Origin: Coffea arabica
Taxonomy: Eukaryota; Streptophyta; Magnoliopsida; Gentianales; Rubiaceae
Length of the DNA stretch: 64,000 nt
Assembly (NCBI RefSeq): GCF_036785885.1
Contig: NC_092329.1
Coordinates: forward strand, 15,580,449-15,644,448
Reading direction: 5' to 3'
This document shows positions 48,958-60,300 of this stretch, piece by piece. How positions within the stretch are numbered: position 1 is the first letter of the stretch; the number at the start of each line of letters is the position of its first letter. Made by a program: the position numbers and the translations under genes. Below the pieces are notes generated by a model that was not told where the DNA came from, ran no database searches, and saw only the letters and a program-made list of their open reading frames with translations.

Positions 48958-49336
48958 TGTCAGGCTACACAATTCATGTTCTCAGGCGTAATAAGGGCTC
49001 AATTGAGCATTAGTTAGTTTAGTCAGCTGATTAGTTAAACGATGTCGTTTAAGAGTTTGTTAAGCACCACAAACGGTGCCGTTCCACTTAATCAGACAGT
49101 TAGGCATTAGCTCAGCTGTTAGTTACTGTCAGGTTGTTAGAGTTAGTTATATAAGTGGGGCCCGCTTTGTAAGGAGAACACGGAATTATACTGATTCTTC
49201 TGATTTCCTCAATTTCGCTCTCATTCTCTCATTCTCACTCTAATTCTTTTCCCTGTTTTTCCCCAATTTCCTAATCCTTCAATCAATTGATCTTGATTTC
49301 TGAAACAATTCCAGAATCATCCCTGAGGTCGTGACA
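48958..49336 (+). repeat. 5' LTR of the chromovirus
   Basis: tgtcaggctacaca...ggtcgtgaca, 379 bp. A TATA-type sequence, tatataa, lies at 49148-49154 and probably positions transcription of the element. Confidence 0.96.
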
Positions 49337-49339
49337 AAG

Positions 49340-49351
49340 TGGTATCAGAGC
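49340..49351 (+). other. Primer-binding site (initiator tRNA-Met)
   Basis: tggtatcagagc, three bases after the 5' LTR, is complementary to the 3' end of tRNA-iMet. Confidence 0.93.
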
Positions 49352-49380
49352 AGCGATCCTCGGAATCTGTACCACGATCA

Positions 49381-50904
49381 ATGGTGGAAAGCACCAGATT
49401 CCGCACCATTGAAAAGCAAGTAATGAAGAAAGAAGCTAAGCTCCAAGAACTTATGGAGTCCCTGCAGGCGTCCAGATCTGAGCACCAGCAGGTCAAGAAG
49501 GACCTGAAAGTGGAGTTGGAAGAAAACAACAGGCGAATGGAGAATTTGTTATCTGGAATGGAGCAGAATTTCAACCAGCTTCTTGAGCAAAAATTCAGTG
49601 AATTGTTACTGAAGATGATGCCTAGAAAGGAGAAGGTGATCGAAGGAAGTAGCAGGGTGGTAGATCAGATGCCACTTCTGCCGACTCCACCAGCTCATCA
49701 AAGGTTGTCAGTGGATTGCGAGACTCAAAGGAATTTCAAGAAGGATTGGAGTAAGTTCCAGCTTCCAAATCCTCCTAAGATTGATTTGCAATTGTTTACT
49801 GGAGAGAATCCTAGGGAGTGGTTGCGCAAATGTAACAAGTACTTTCTGAACTATCAAGTTCCTGATGAGCACAAAGTAGATGTAATTGAGATGTATTTAG
49901 AAGGCAAAGCTGACCGATGGTTTCAAGGAGTTAAAATTGAGAAACCTAAGCTTAGTTGGGAAGAATTTGGGGAACTGCTCTGTAGCAGATTTAATGATAG
50001 GACTTGTAAAGATGTAGTGGAAGAATTTAATAAGCTGCAACAGTTGGGAAATGTTGAAGATTATCAGGAGAAGTTTGAGGAGTTGAAGGCCTTAATGATG
50101 ATTAAAAATCGAAATCTGGATGAGAATTACTTCATCTCTAGTTTCATTAGTGGCTTAAAGGAGGAAATCAAACCCATGATCAAAATGTTAAAACCTCTGA
50201 CCCTGACTCAAGCACTTGAACTGTCTCAGTGGCAAGAATACTCCTTGAAGTTGCAGCATAAGAGTACCAAGGAGAATGTCAAACCTCTAGGAGAAAACAG
50301 ACTGGGGTTGACACGAAGCACTACATCAACTCAGGGAGCTACTTCATATAAGATTCCTTTCTACAGCAGCCATAAACCTGCTAAGCTGGGAAATTTGCAG
50401 GAAGGCACTAAGGATACTAGGACACTTTCTGCACAAGAAATGCAGTTTAGGAGAGCTAATGGACTCTGTTTCAAGTGTGGTGACAAATATGGAATAGGAC
50501 ATCAGTGTAAGGTAGGCCATACGAACTGCATGATACTGGAAGAGGAGGAGGAGACTACATTTGAAGATGCTCTGGGGGAACAGGATGAACAAACTGGAAA
50601 TCCTGGACAAACCATGGAACTGTCCTTGAATGCCTTATCTGAGGCATTAAAGAGGAAAACCATCACACTTACAGGGGTCCTGAATGGAGAAGAGGTGTCC
50701 ATCCTAGTGGACACTGGGAGTTCTGACAGTTTTATCAACAGTGAGCTGTTATTGGAATGGACATCAAATACCAGTGGGTGGATCAACCCTTCTCTGTTAT
50801 CATGGGTAATGGAGCTTGTGTCACCAGCAATGCTGTATACCCAGGTGTACAGTGGAGTATTAATCAGCACCACTTCAGGTTTAATCTCAAGGCGATGGAA
50901 CTAG
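49381..50904 (+). pseudogene. Chromovirus gag and protease part
   Basis: The first ATG is at 49381 (the open frame extends back to 49339 without a start). The product has an N-terminal coiled-coil stretch, then the gag capsid core (LFTGENPREWLRKC, 'YLEGKADRWF', 'FNKLQQLGNVEDYQEKFEEL'). A zinc knuckle follows, CFKCGDKYGIGHQC (near 50470-50512), and the protease motif VDTGSSDSFI (near 50707-50737). After about 50760 the correct sequence continues in another frame (VIMGNGACVTS), so one indel has shifted the frame. The annotated frame then runs into a spurious stop at 50902-50904. Confidence 0.93.
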
Positions 50905-53900
50905 GAGGATAGGATATCATATTGGGGGTAGATTGGATGACACACTTTAGTCCCATTACTTTTGACTTCCAACAACTTAGGATCTCATTGCACCATGAAG
51001 GAGGGGAAATTCACCTACATGGACAAGCAGATAATTGCGACCTGGACTTGATCAGAGGCAAGGACTTGAGGACCTTTATTGAATACAAAAGGCAGATGTG
51101 CCTGGCTATGAGTTCTCAACAGAGTGAAGAGAGCAGATTGGATACCACACCCCTGGAAGTGCAACAATTGCTGCAGGAGTTTGAGGATGTATTCCAAGCA
51201 CCACAATCACTACCCCCAAGCAGAAGTGTAGACCACGAGGTACCCCTTAAACCAGATGCCCAACCCTTCAAATTCAAACCTTATAGATATCCTCATTGTC
51301 ACAAGGAGGAAATAGAAAGGCAGGTGACTGAAATGCTGCAGAAGGGCATTGTCAAATATAGCAACAGTCCCTTTGCCTCTCCTGTATTGTTGGTCAAGAA
51401 GAAAGAAGGCACCTGGAGGTTCTGTGTAGATTACAGAAAGCTGAATGAACTCACTGTCAAGGATAGATTTCCAATACCCAACGTAGATGAGTTGCTGGAT
51501 GAATTAGCAGGATCTGTATTCAAGACCACACTGGATTTGACTGCAGGGTACCATCAGATCAGAGTCAAACCACAGGACTCCTTCAAAACAGCCTTTCAGA
51601 CCCATTGTGGTCACTTTGAATTTCTGGTAATGCCCTTTGGCCTTACCAATGCTCCTGCAACCTTCCAATCATTGATGAACCAGATATTTCAACCTTATTT
51701 GAGGAAATTTGTATTGGTCTTCTTTAATGATATCTTGGTATACAGTTCCACCTTAGAGGACCACATTCAGCATTTGAGACTTGTGCTGAATCTGCTGAGA
51801 GATAATCAACTGTTTGTGAAGAAGTCCAAGTGTGCATTTGCTCAGAGGAGGGTAGACTATCTGGGACATACTATTACTGACAAGGGAGTTAGCATAGATG
51901 ACTCCAAGGTTAGTAGCATCTTGCAGTGGCCTGTACCTCAAACTGTAAAGGAATTAAGGGGCTTTTTGGGGTTAACAGGTTACTACAGAAGATTTGTAAA
52001 ATATTATGGCCAGGTGTGCAAGCCTCTGACTGAACTGCTCAGAAAAGATAGTTTCAGGTGGAATGAAAAAGCACAGGCTGCTTTTGAGCACTTGAAGGAA
52101 TTGATGTGCTCATCCCCAATTCTTACACTTCCAGACATTACCAAGGCGTTTGTAGTGGAAACAGATGCCAGTGGGAGTGGTATTGGGGCAGTTTTGATGC
52201 AGGAAGGACGTCACATTGCTTTCCTGAGCAAGGCATTGTCACCCAAGAATTTGGGACTGTCAGTATACGAGAAAGAACACCTTGCTCTAGTGATGGCAGT
52301 CACTAAATAGAGGCATTATCTGGTTGGAAGTCATTTTGTTATCAGAACTGACCATCAATCCTTAAAGTATTTGTTGGATCAAAAATTGAACACTGCTTTC
52401 CAACATAAGTGGATGACAAAACTCATGGGATTGGACTATGAGATACAGTATAAAAGGCGAGCTGAAAATAAGGTTGCGGATACTTTATCTAGGAGACAGG
52501 AAGCTGTTTCAAATCCTTCCCTCAAGACCTGCCTAGCTATCTCTGCAGTGAGACTAGGATGGATTGAGGAATTACAGAAAAGCTATGAACTAGATGAACA
52601 TTGTCAAAACATCATGGCTCAGTTACTACTGGATTCCAACTCTCACAATGACTACACTCTAGTGGATGGAGTGCTACGATACCAAGGGAAAATCTATGTG
52701 GGAGGTGCCAATAATATCAGAAATCAAATCCTTCAGGTGCTCCATGCGTCAGCACTGGGAGGGCATTCAGGGCAAAAAGGCTGTTGGCAGAGGATTAAGT
52801 CACTGTTCTATTGGCCAGGGATGAAACAGGAAGTGATAACCTTCGTACGTAGCTGCGATACCTGCCAAAGGAGTAAATTTGAGAATGTACCATATCCTGG
52901 TCTGCTGCAACCAATTCCAGTTCCCACACAGGCCTGGACTCATATTTCCATGGATTTCATTGAGAAGCTACCTAAGTCACAAGGTTTTGACACCATACTG
53001 GTAGTGATTGATAGATTCACTAAGTTTGGGCATTTTGTTAAACTCACTCACCCATTCACTGCCAAGGGGGTCGCACAAGCGTTTCTGGACAACATATACA
53101 GAATGCATGGATTGCCTGAATCCATCATCACTGACAGGGATAGGATTTTCACCAGTGGATTTTGGAAGGAGTTATTCAAGGTGATAGGAACAGAACTACA
53201 CTATACATCTTCTTACCATCCTCAGTCTGATGGTCAAAGCGAAAAACCGAATCAATGTGTGGAGAACTACTTGAGATGCATGACGGGAGAAATGCCATCA
53301 CAGTGGAGCAAATGGCTATCTATGGCTGAATGGTGGTACAATTCTACCTATCACTCTAGCCTCAACATGACACCATTCGAAGCTCTGTTTGGATATAAAC
53401 CCTTGCCACTACCTTTGGGACCTTATTTAGATTCTGTAGTTCCGGCGGCTTCCAATATGATCCAGGAAAGAAACAGGATCTCTAACTGCATAAAAGACAA
53501 CTTGGCCAAAGCTCAACAAAGGATGAAGCATTTTTCTGACCAACACAGAACTGAGAGAGAATTTGCCGTGGGAGATTGGGTGTTTCTGAAGCTTCAACCC
53601 TATAGACAACAAACTGTGGCAGTAAGAAAATGTCTCAAGCTATCTGCTAAATACTTTGGGCCTTTCCAGGTGGAGGAGAAAGTTGGTACAGTGGCCTACA
53701 GATTGAAGTTGCCAGCAGGTACCAGATTACACCCTGTGTTTCATGTGTCACTGTTGAAGAAAAAAATGGGGCCAATGCAAGGGAGTTCTACCAAACTACC
53801 AGAATTGGACACACAAGATCAATGCCCCCTGCAACCAGAAGCCATACTGAGCAGAATAGTTATTTTGCGTAATGGGCAGACTATCATTCAGTTCCTGATT

Positions 53901-53984
53901 AAATGGGAGCAGCTAGAACCTGAGAAAGCTTCTTGGGAGGATAAATCATTCATCGAAAGCCAGTTTCCTGCGTTCCAAACTTGA
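50760..53984 (+). pseudogene. Chromovirus pol: protease end, RT, RNase H, integrase, chromodomain
   Basis: All in one frame, with TAG at 50910-50912 and at 52308-52310. RT: FCVDYRKLN (about 51420), 'YHQIRV', 'MPFGLTNAPATFQ', and the active-site box as FFND (51720-51731) where the family has FFDD. RNase H: 'VETDASGSGIGAVL', then 'TDHQSLKYLL' after the second TAG. Integrase: zinc-binding H..H..C..C (HASALGGHSG, 'CDTCQRSK'), DDE core with 'ISMDFIEKLP', 'IITDRDRIF', and 'HPQSDGQSEK' holding the Glu. The C-terminal chromodomain segment includes 'FLIKWEQLEPEKASWED'. Both TAGs fall where the family has Trp (TGG). The rest is well preserved. Confidence 0.95.
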
Positions 53985-54000
53985 GGACAAGTCTGTTCTC

Positions 54001-54012
54001 AAGGGGAAGGGA
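54001..54012 (+). other. Polypurine tract of the chromovirus
   Basis: aaggggaaggga, one base before the 3' LTR. Confidence 0.93.
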
Positions 54013-54013
54013 T

Positions 54014-54392
54014 TGTCAGGCTGCACAATTCATGTTCTCAGGCGTAATAAGGGCTCAATTGAGCATTAGTTAGTTTAGTCAGCTGAATAGTTAAACGATG
54101 TCGTTTAAGAGTTTGTTAAGCACCACAAACGGTGCCGTTCCACTTAATCAGACAGTTAGGCATTAGCTCAGCTATTAGTTACTGTCAGGTTGTTAGAGTT
54201 AGTTATATAAGTGGGGCCCGCTTTGTAAGGAGAACACGGAATTATACTGATTCTTCTGATTTCCTCAATTTCCCTCTCATTCTCTCATTCTCACTCTAAT
54301 TCTTTTCCCGGTTTTTCCCCAATTTCCTAATCCTTCAATCAATTGATCTTGATTTCTGAAACAATTCCAGAATCATCCCTGAGGTCGTGACA
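54014..54392 (+). repeat. 3' LTR of the chromovirus
   Basis: 379 bp, the same length as the 5' LTR, with five substitutions against it and no indels by my alignment. Confidence 0.96.
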
Positions 54393-55063
54393 CCTCCCAA
54401 TTATGAAAGGTCACCTGAGAGGCCAAAGAAAGCTAGGAAAAAGGTCCATTTGAAGATAAGACTAGTGAACCGTTTGAGAATCCAGCAAAGCCTCGCAAGT
54501 TGAGCAAGTTTGGCACTAGGATAAGCTGCACCGTATGCAAGAAATATGGACATAACAAGAGGAGCAGCCCCGATAAGAATAATTCTGCCCAGCCACCAGA
54601 AATGAGACAAGATAGCTCTCATAACAACAAAGACATAGGTGTGAGCATGGGAGGTACACAAGAGAGCAATAGAAGTGGTCTGACTACTGATGCTATTGAG
54701 CTTAATATTACACAAGAGAGCAGTTGTGCACATGTGGTCTCCAATCCCACCCAAGACAGTCAACAAGAGCCACTAGCCAAAAAGAAGAGAAAATGCTCCT
54801 TTAACCATAAATCTGGCCATGCCAATAATAATTACAAGTTGAGACAATGGACATTTAGAAACTCATTGGATATGACGGGAGACCTTGGTCTCAACCAAGG
54901 CAACAACAGCTCCACCAATATGGAAAAGGGAAATCCAACTTCAAATATAAGTGAAATACCATATGAGCACTCTGTTATATGCAATTGTATGTTTATTCAT
55001 TCTCATGGAATGCTATGCCATGTTGGTGACCTCAAGTGCTGGTACAAAAATTTATTCCCATAG
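54393..55063 (+). pseudogene. MULE transposase, piece 5 (C-terminus with zinc knuckle)
   Basis: Text continues from piece 4 as 'PPNYERSPERPKKARKK' near 54395-54445. Then, in the frame of 54500-55063, comes 'KPRKLSKFGTRISCTVCKKYGHNKRS', the C-terminal zinc knuckle typical of plant MULE proteins; its last Cys is replaced by Ser. A low-complexity Ser/Asn/Gln tail follows, with a stop at 55061-55063. Confidence 0.85.
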
Positions 55064-55949
55064 TCCATGGGTGACCATAAAAGCACCAGCCTCATACATA
55101 GAGTAATAGTCACAACCAGAAATGGGAGCAAGATCTCACATGGCATTAGGACTTCATCTAGCACCCTTCACTTGGAAGGGCAATCTGTGTGTCAATCTGT
55201 CCACCTTGCGGGTTGCTGTGGCTCACAAGGCAGATTCAGTTGGCATTGGAAATGTTCAGATCCAATGAAAGGGAGACTGATTATCAGTTGGCAAATAGTT
55301 TTGGTCTAGATCTTTTGGTCAAGTCTAGACATTTGCAAATAGTTTTGTGTTGTTTGTTAGCTTTTTGTCCAGATTCATGAAAAAGTAAATATCTGGTGAC
55401 TATTAAATATGGTGTAGCTTTTTGTGCAATTTTGGTCTAACCATTCATGAAAAGGGAGACCTATTTTTGTGCAAATTGTAAGCCTTTTTTGTGCAAATTC
55501 ATTTTGTTTTTCGGATGTTATACTGGATTTGTGCAATCATAGACATATACTTTCTTTTGGAAATAGAATGTTGCCCACAATTTTTGTTATGTGCAATTTT
55601 TTTCATGTTTATTAGGCTTTATCATGTAAATTATGCATCCAGGTTAAACTTCAGAAAATGGGGTACTACATTACTCATACTTCATACAAATGGGACACTT
55701 TGATCCCTAATGTTTGCAGAGGTAGGATGTTTAAGTCCCTGAACTTAAATAGATAGAAACTTACTTCCTTAAACTACAACAACAGCACATGCTTTGCTCC
55801 CTAAACTACAACACTCGACCTACTATCCCTACATAACCATCCTACCAGCATTACTTCCTTAGATACAAGTCAAAGGAAACAAAGGCAGCCTACATCATTC
55901 TGCCATTTTTTAGCACAAAACCCATTTCTCATTACCGCCTTTTTCTTCT
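55064..55949. other. MULE spacer between the two convergent genes
   Basis: No supported gene. It holds the 3' flanks of the transposase (plus) and of the GRF frame (minus). ORFs at 55067-55703 show no known domain. Confidence 0.45.
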
Positions 55950-56263
55950 TCAAGCTTCATTCCGATCCTTAACCCCAGATTTGAACAGAATAAACCACAC
56001 AATGACAACCCATTGTAGTATCAAGTAAAACTTAAACCTCCTGGATTTGGCTTGCTGCATCCTTGACTGCTCTTGTAACCTTGCAATCTCTTCTTCCATC
56101 TTATTTTTGCTGTTTGGTACCACATACAACAAAAATTATGGCTGATGATTTCCATTGCCTTGTAATTTGGACAGCGATAGAACTTTCTTCCCGGGTTCAT
56201 GTTCCGCCAAGCTGTGACCATTTCTATTGGTTTCCGGCAATTACAAGTTTCCCTCACTATCAA
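55950..56263 (-). pseudogene. GRF-type zinc finger plus transmembrane protein carried by the MULE
   Basis: Minus strand from ATG 56263-56261. A GRF zinc finger is visible in its first 40 residues (CNC near residue 8, then 'NPGRKFYRCPNY' and a later C..W). The frame then shifts near 56120. In the new frame come a coiled-coil 'EEEIARLQEQSRM' and a hydrophobic segment (FYLILQWVVIVWFILF) before the stop at about 55950. Plant GRF proteins with this finger, coil, and tail anchor are common near MULEs. The frame lies between the transposase end and the right TIR, convergent with the transposase, so its promoter would be in the right TIR. The single frameshift makes it probably inactive. Its role in the element is unknown. 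Confidence 0.75.
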
Positions 56264-56489
56264 TACTTTGCACTTTCTTTTTAGCTTGACTGTTCTTCCT
56301 TCGATTGTGAAGATGTAGCCGCTGGTTTCTCTTTGTGTAGGGTAGCAAAGGCCACCCTTTTATAACATGGGTCAAGTTAATTACTTGATCCATATTTGGT
56401 GGTTAAATGGAGGGAAATTTCCCTCCTTTGTTCTCCTTAATTTCCTTTTTTTCCAGAAAAAGGATTTTTTCCAAATGCCCCTCACTAAT

Positions 56490-56659
56490 GGTGTGTGTTT
56501 TACATGCCCCAAAAACCTTGACGGTTTTATGGACTCCACCAATGATTTTCCTTAAATGAGATAGATTTTAAAATTTATGGACTTAAGTGTCCCATTTTGA
56601 AGTTTAGGACTGAAGTGGAAAACTGTGCATACTTTATGGGGTCAAAATGGAATTTACCC
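56490..56659 (-). repeat. MULE right terminal inverted repeat
   Basis: Reverse complement matches 23612-23778: gttttacatgcccc...gacttaagtg...gtcaaaatggaatttaccc, with scattered mismatches. The 9-bp target duplication follows at 56660-56668. Confidence 0.9.
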
Positions 56660-56668
56660 ATGTTATTA

Positions 56669-56929
56669 TATATATTTTACATATGTAATTAGACTCATAT
56701 ATGGGTCGAATTTTAATTGAACCTAAGCCTAGTACAACCCAAGCTCAACTCATATTTAGTTCAAGTTTTAATATTTATGTCCAAATTCTGTTCGGCCTAA
56801 TTAAAACTTAAGTTCAGTGAGTTTTTTGTTAGTCGATTGGGCTGACCCGACCTCATTGACAGTCCTTGTGGCCAATGAATAAAGAAATATTACATCCCTA
56901 GATGACAAGTCCTAAAGGTATTTATATAC
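56669..56929. other. Non-coding flank right of the MULE
   Basis: AT-rich, with tgaccc/gttcaac motifs like those at 22920-23090, and an end-like cattgacagtcctt at 56854-56867 that may be the second end of a hAT-type element. No gene was seen. Confidence 0.45.
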
Positions 56930-57386
56930 CCATATAGAATTAACATACAAAGATTATAAGGCAGAATATTTTGTTGCATACATCGATAGTGGATTAGGAT
57001 CTTGCTTATGTAAATGATCTTGCTTTCCTAAAAAATATACTAAAAAATTAAAAGAAATTGTCGGACCAGATATATCAAATAATCCAATTCATCTTTCTGA
57101 AGGACTATCTTCATGACAGATATTACTTGGAGATTTTCTAGTTAAATATCCACCTTTTTACTTTCATGATACAGGAACTAATATATTACTTGAAAATAAT
57201 TTCTTACAATTATTTCATAAAGTCTTATTTGATACATTAAAATAGCATATTTAAAACCCTATGTGGACTTTGGATTATAGTAAACTGCAATGCTAAGGCT
57301 TATGCACGAAAACACCGATTAATTTTCGTCCTCACACAACCCAGCGTGGAGGTATTAGATACAAAGAAACCACTCTTTCCTAAAGG
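56930..57386 (+). pseudogene. Endogenous caulimovirid protease-region relic
   Basis: A plus-strand frame carries an aspartic-protease active site (IDSG at 56982-56993). About 80 codons later comes a block ending LFHK that matches the relic at 20478-20650. At least two in-frame stops are present. The sequence is cut at 57391 by a solo LTR. Caulimovirid origin is inferred from this order (protease, then reverse transcriptase at 60583 onward) and from AT-rich composition; the genus (for example florendovirus) is not decided. Confidence 0.7.
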
Positions 57387-57391
57387 AAAAC

Positions 57392-60300
57392 TGTGACGAC
57401 CCCACTCCCCCTAAGGCGTACCAAAGGGTTCGGCGGACCGCTTGCCCAACTCTCGCCAGAACTCACTTACTCGTATCACGTGCATACATCCATGGACCAT
57501 AAATAACATCGTAATTCAATCTTATAATTTACATTGATACAAAGTCAAAGTACAAAGTTTCAATATACCCAAACTGGTTCAAAGTGTATACAATCCCAAT
57601 ACAAATAATTCTATTCGTAGAATAGAGCGAGTGCAAGTCAAAAGTCAAAACAACTAGACTACACTAGTCTTTACACGTCTCACGCCTCGCTCGTACCCCT
57701 GTAAGGAAAACAAAACTAACGGAGTGAGCCAAAACTCAGTGAAGTTTCAAATATCAAATTGGCCATCAAATAAAGTAATAGCAGTGTGATAGTGAAATAG
57801 CGAGCAAACAAGTCCAATCAAAGAAATAATACTTCAGGTAGTCAAGAAATATATGGATCATATTCACATGTAAGGATACAGTGGCTCATGTCTGGGCTCC
57901 ATCCCAACTTGATCGATTAGTAGTTGACACTCCGTCAATTTTCAAGTAATAAACTAGTCCAGAAATAAAACCCCACTTCACGCGAGTTTCCGTCCACCGA
58001 TCAACCCCTTTTCAGGGCCCACACGCCACACAAAACATGGGTGGTAATACTCGAGTATACCGATTAGCCGAGAAGATAACACTCCACTCGACATTACTAG
58101 TTACCTAGGGTTCGTTATCTAATCGACCAGACCCTTGCCGACTCGACTCGATTAAGTAGCCACAGGGTTTTTGGAATTCCAGACAAGATATAATTCATAT
58201 GCATGTAGAACAAGACAAGTGAAATCGATAAACAAGAACAAATCTGGTTAGGGCAAGTGCGATAAAATACACCCTTACCCTATCAAATCACTTATATATC
58301 ACGTAATCACGTTGGTCAAAGATAAATCACAAATATCAAGTTCAATCAGATATTTGAAAGCACTCACCAAAAGTAGTGCCTCTAGTGTTCACGTCTGGGT
58401 TGTACTCCAGGTTTGGAGTCCAAATCTGCGATAAAACTTGACTTAAGAAATTTGAAAATCGACTAAGGTTCGAAACTTAGACGTTTCGTTCAATAAGAAT
58501 CAAGAAATTAAAATTTACTTGGAGAATAGTCGTGAAACAGTTGCTCGCTTTTCAAACTGAAAAATTTGGTAACATGTTTGTTTGGAAATAACTTTTGAGT
58601 CGAAAGTGCAAGGAAAACGGATTTATAGTGATTCTTACCGCTTTTCCTAAGGGTACAAGTTCGGCTAGGTTCTAACGTATAACCCTCGATAAACAAGGTA
58701 GCAAATGTCCTAGATGGTTCAAGTGATATGCATTTATCAACTTTACCCAAGTCGCAAGTGTATTTCTCTAGTCCTTGAGCGTAAATTTGGGCAGCATGCC
58801 CTTTGTATTTTCCTATTTTCAGCCATTTATGGCTTCATTATTTCCTCAATCAAACCCAAAGTTACACACACAACCATCTCATTTCAATAGCCGTTCAATA
58901 GGTTCAAGACAATACAAGGACAAAAATCAAGCTAACAACAAGTGCGGAAATGAGTTTTAGCAAAAGATAGATTTGATAGGGTTTAGCGTAACGGACACAA
59001 CCGAGGCTATGCTTATCGGATTGAGGTACAACGTATACAGTTTCAAAGCTAAGACGAAGGCCTACAATTTTCATGAAGATCACTTAGTCCAATTTCCAGT
59101 GTAATCCAGTCAAATTCCCAGTTCACAGAACCAAATTCCAACTAATTGGCTAATTAACCGTACTACCTTCAAATGGCCATATCTCAGGTTACCAAAGTCC
59201 GTTTAAGGCATTCTTGGAGGCATTAAAAAGCTAAGACAGAGTACTAAAACTTTCATGTTTTGGAAAATGGCTAAATCAGCACGGATCATAGTGAATAGAC
59301 ACGGTCAATTGGATGAACTGTCTAAAACGAATCACTGGATGCATCCTAGGGCAGTGAGGGTATTTTGGTCTTTTCATAGGCTACGTTGCTCCAATTGGGG
59401 TGAAATTTTGTAGGAAACTATAAAACATCCTTCTCCACAACTTTTATGTTTTATTCTAAGCCTAATTAGGCCTCTAACATCATGAACTGGAACCGGACAG
59501 AACTGAACTACAATTTTCCAGAAATCTGAAATTTTACGGTTTCAAAGGAAACTTTCTTCATTTCTTGCTTCAATCACTACCACAACCTCTTATATAAGCT
59601 TAGATACAACATATACTATCCATACAGCAAGTATAGGCAGCAATCCTTCAAACCCTAACTCATGTAACTCAAAAAAATATACACTATATCCACCCAAATC
59701 ATTATAATAGCTATCATCCACCACAAATTTAAGGTGCTATGCCAAGTTAAACAAGATTAAGAGTAAGAAATGGTAACCCAGCATTATTACCTTACTAAAG
59801 TGACTACCAAGAGCAGCTCTAGCTTTTCCTTCCAAAGTTTCACCAACACACCACTAGCTAAACACTCAAAGAAGGTTTTAATTGGTTTAGTTTCTTGTTT
59901 CCTCACTTAGATGACTCAAACCCAAGATGAATTGGTGCAGCTCTCCCTTGGTTTTTCTCTCCCTCTCTCTCGGCCAAAGCAGCAGAAAAATGATGAAGAA
60001 AGAAAGCTCCATGGTGATAAGAAGGCAAGACAATTTGGTCTTGGTCAAGGCCCTTAGATGGCCAACAAGTGTCATCACCAATTTCCACTCATTTTTTTGT
60101 TTCTTTTCCTTGCCAATTTGGCCAAAATTTTTGGCCAAAGCCAGCTGAGAATGAGGGGATATTTTGCACAAATAGTAATGAGCTTATAGGGTAAGAAAGT
60201 GGTGATCAAGTGGCGTGTTTAATCGGTAGTGCACGGTACACGTCGGTTCGCACCATTTTTCCTTAAATCACACGTACTAGGGTTTTTACTTCCTATTCAC

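Larger units (their letters stand above)
48958..54392 (+). mobile_element. Nearly intact Ty3/gypsy chromovirus, young insertion
   Basis: A complete 5435-bp element: two 379-bp LTRs (48958-49336 and 54014-54392) with TG...CA ends and a perfect 5-bp target duplication cctcc. It also has a tRNA-iMet primer site, gag-pol in the order CA, CCHC, PR, RT, RNase H, IN, chromodomain, and a polypurine tract. I count 5 differences between the LTRs (1.3%). Its coding region has one frameshift and two stop codons, so it is not autonomous now. Confidence 0.96.
23612..56659 (+). mobile_element. Mutator-like element (MULE), expanded by nested retrotransposons
   Basis: The left terminal inverted repeat starts gggtaaattccattttgac at 23612 and the right one ends with its complement at 56659. 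The arms match over about 165-170 bases with scattered mismatches. Flanks are atattatta (23603-23611) and atgttatta (56660-56668), a 9-bp Mutator target duplication with one change. Between them lie a broken MULE transposase gene (plus strand) and a GRF zinc-finger reading frame (minus strand). Four LTR-element insertions (25313-39502, 40405-44346, 45122-48499, 48958-54392) account for about 27 kb; subtracting them leaves an original element of about 6.1 kb. The transposase has stops and frameshifts, so the element is no longer autonomous. Confidence 0.92.

Noticed and set aside
59887-60171. ORFs on both strands with Leu/Phe-rich stretches
   Set aside because: LTR sequence with no conserved frame and no homology seen.
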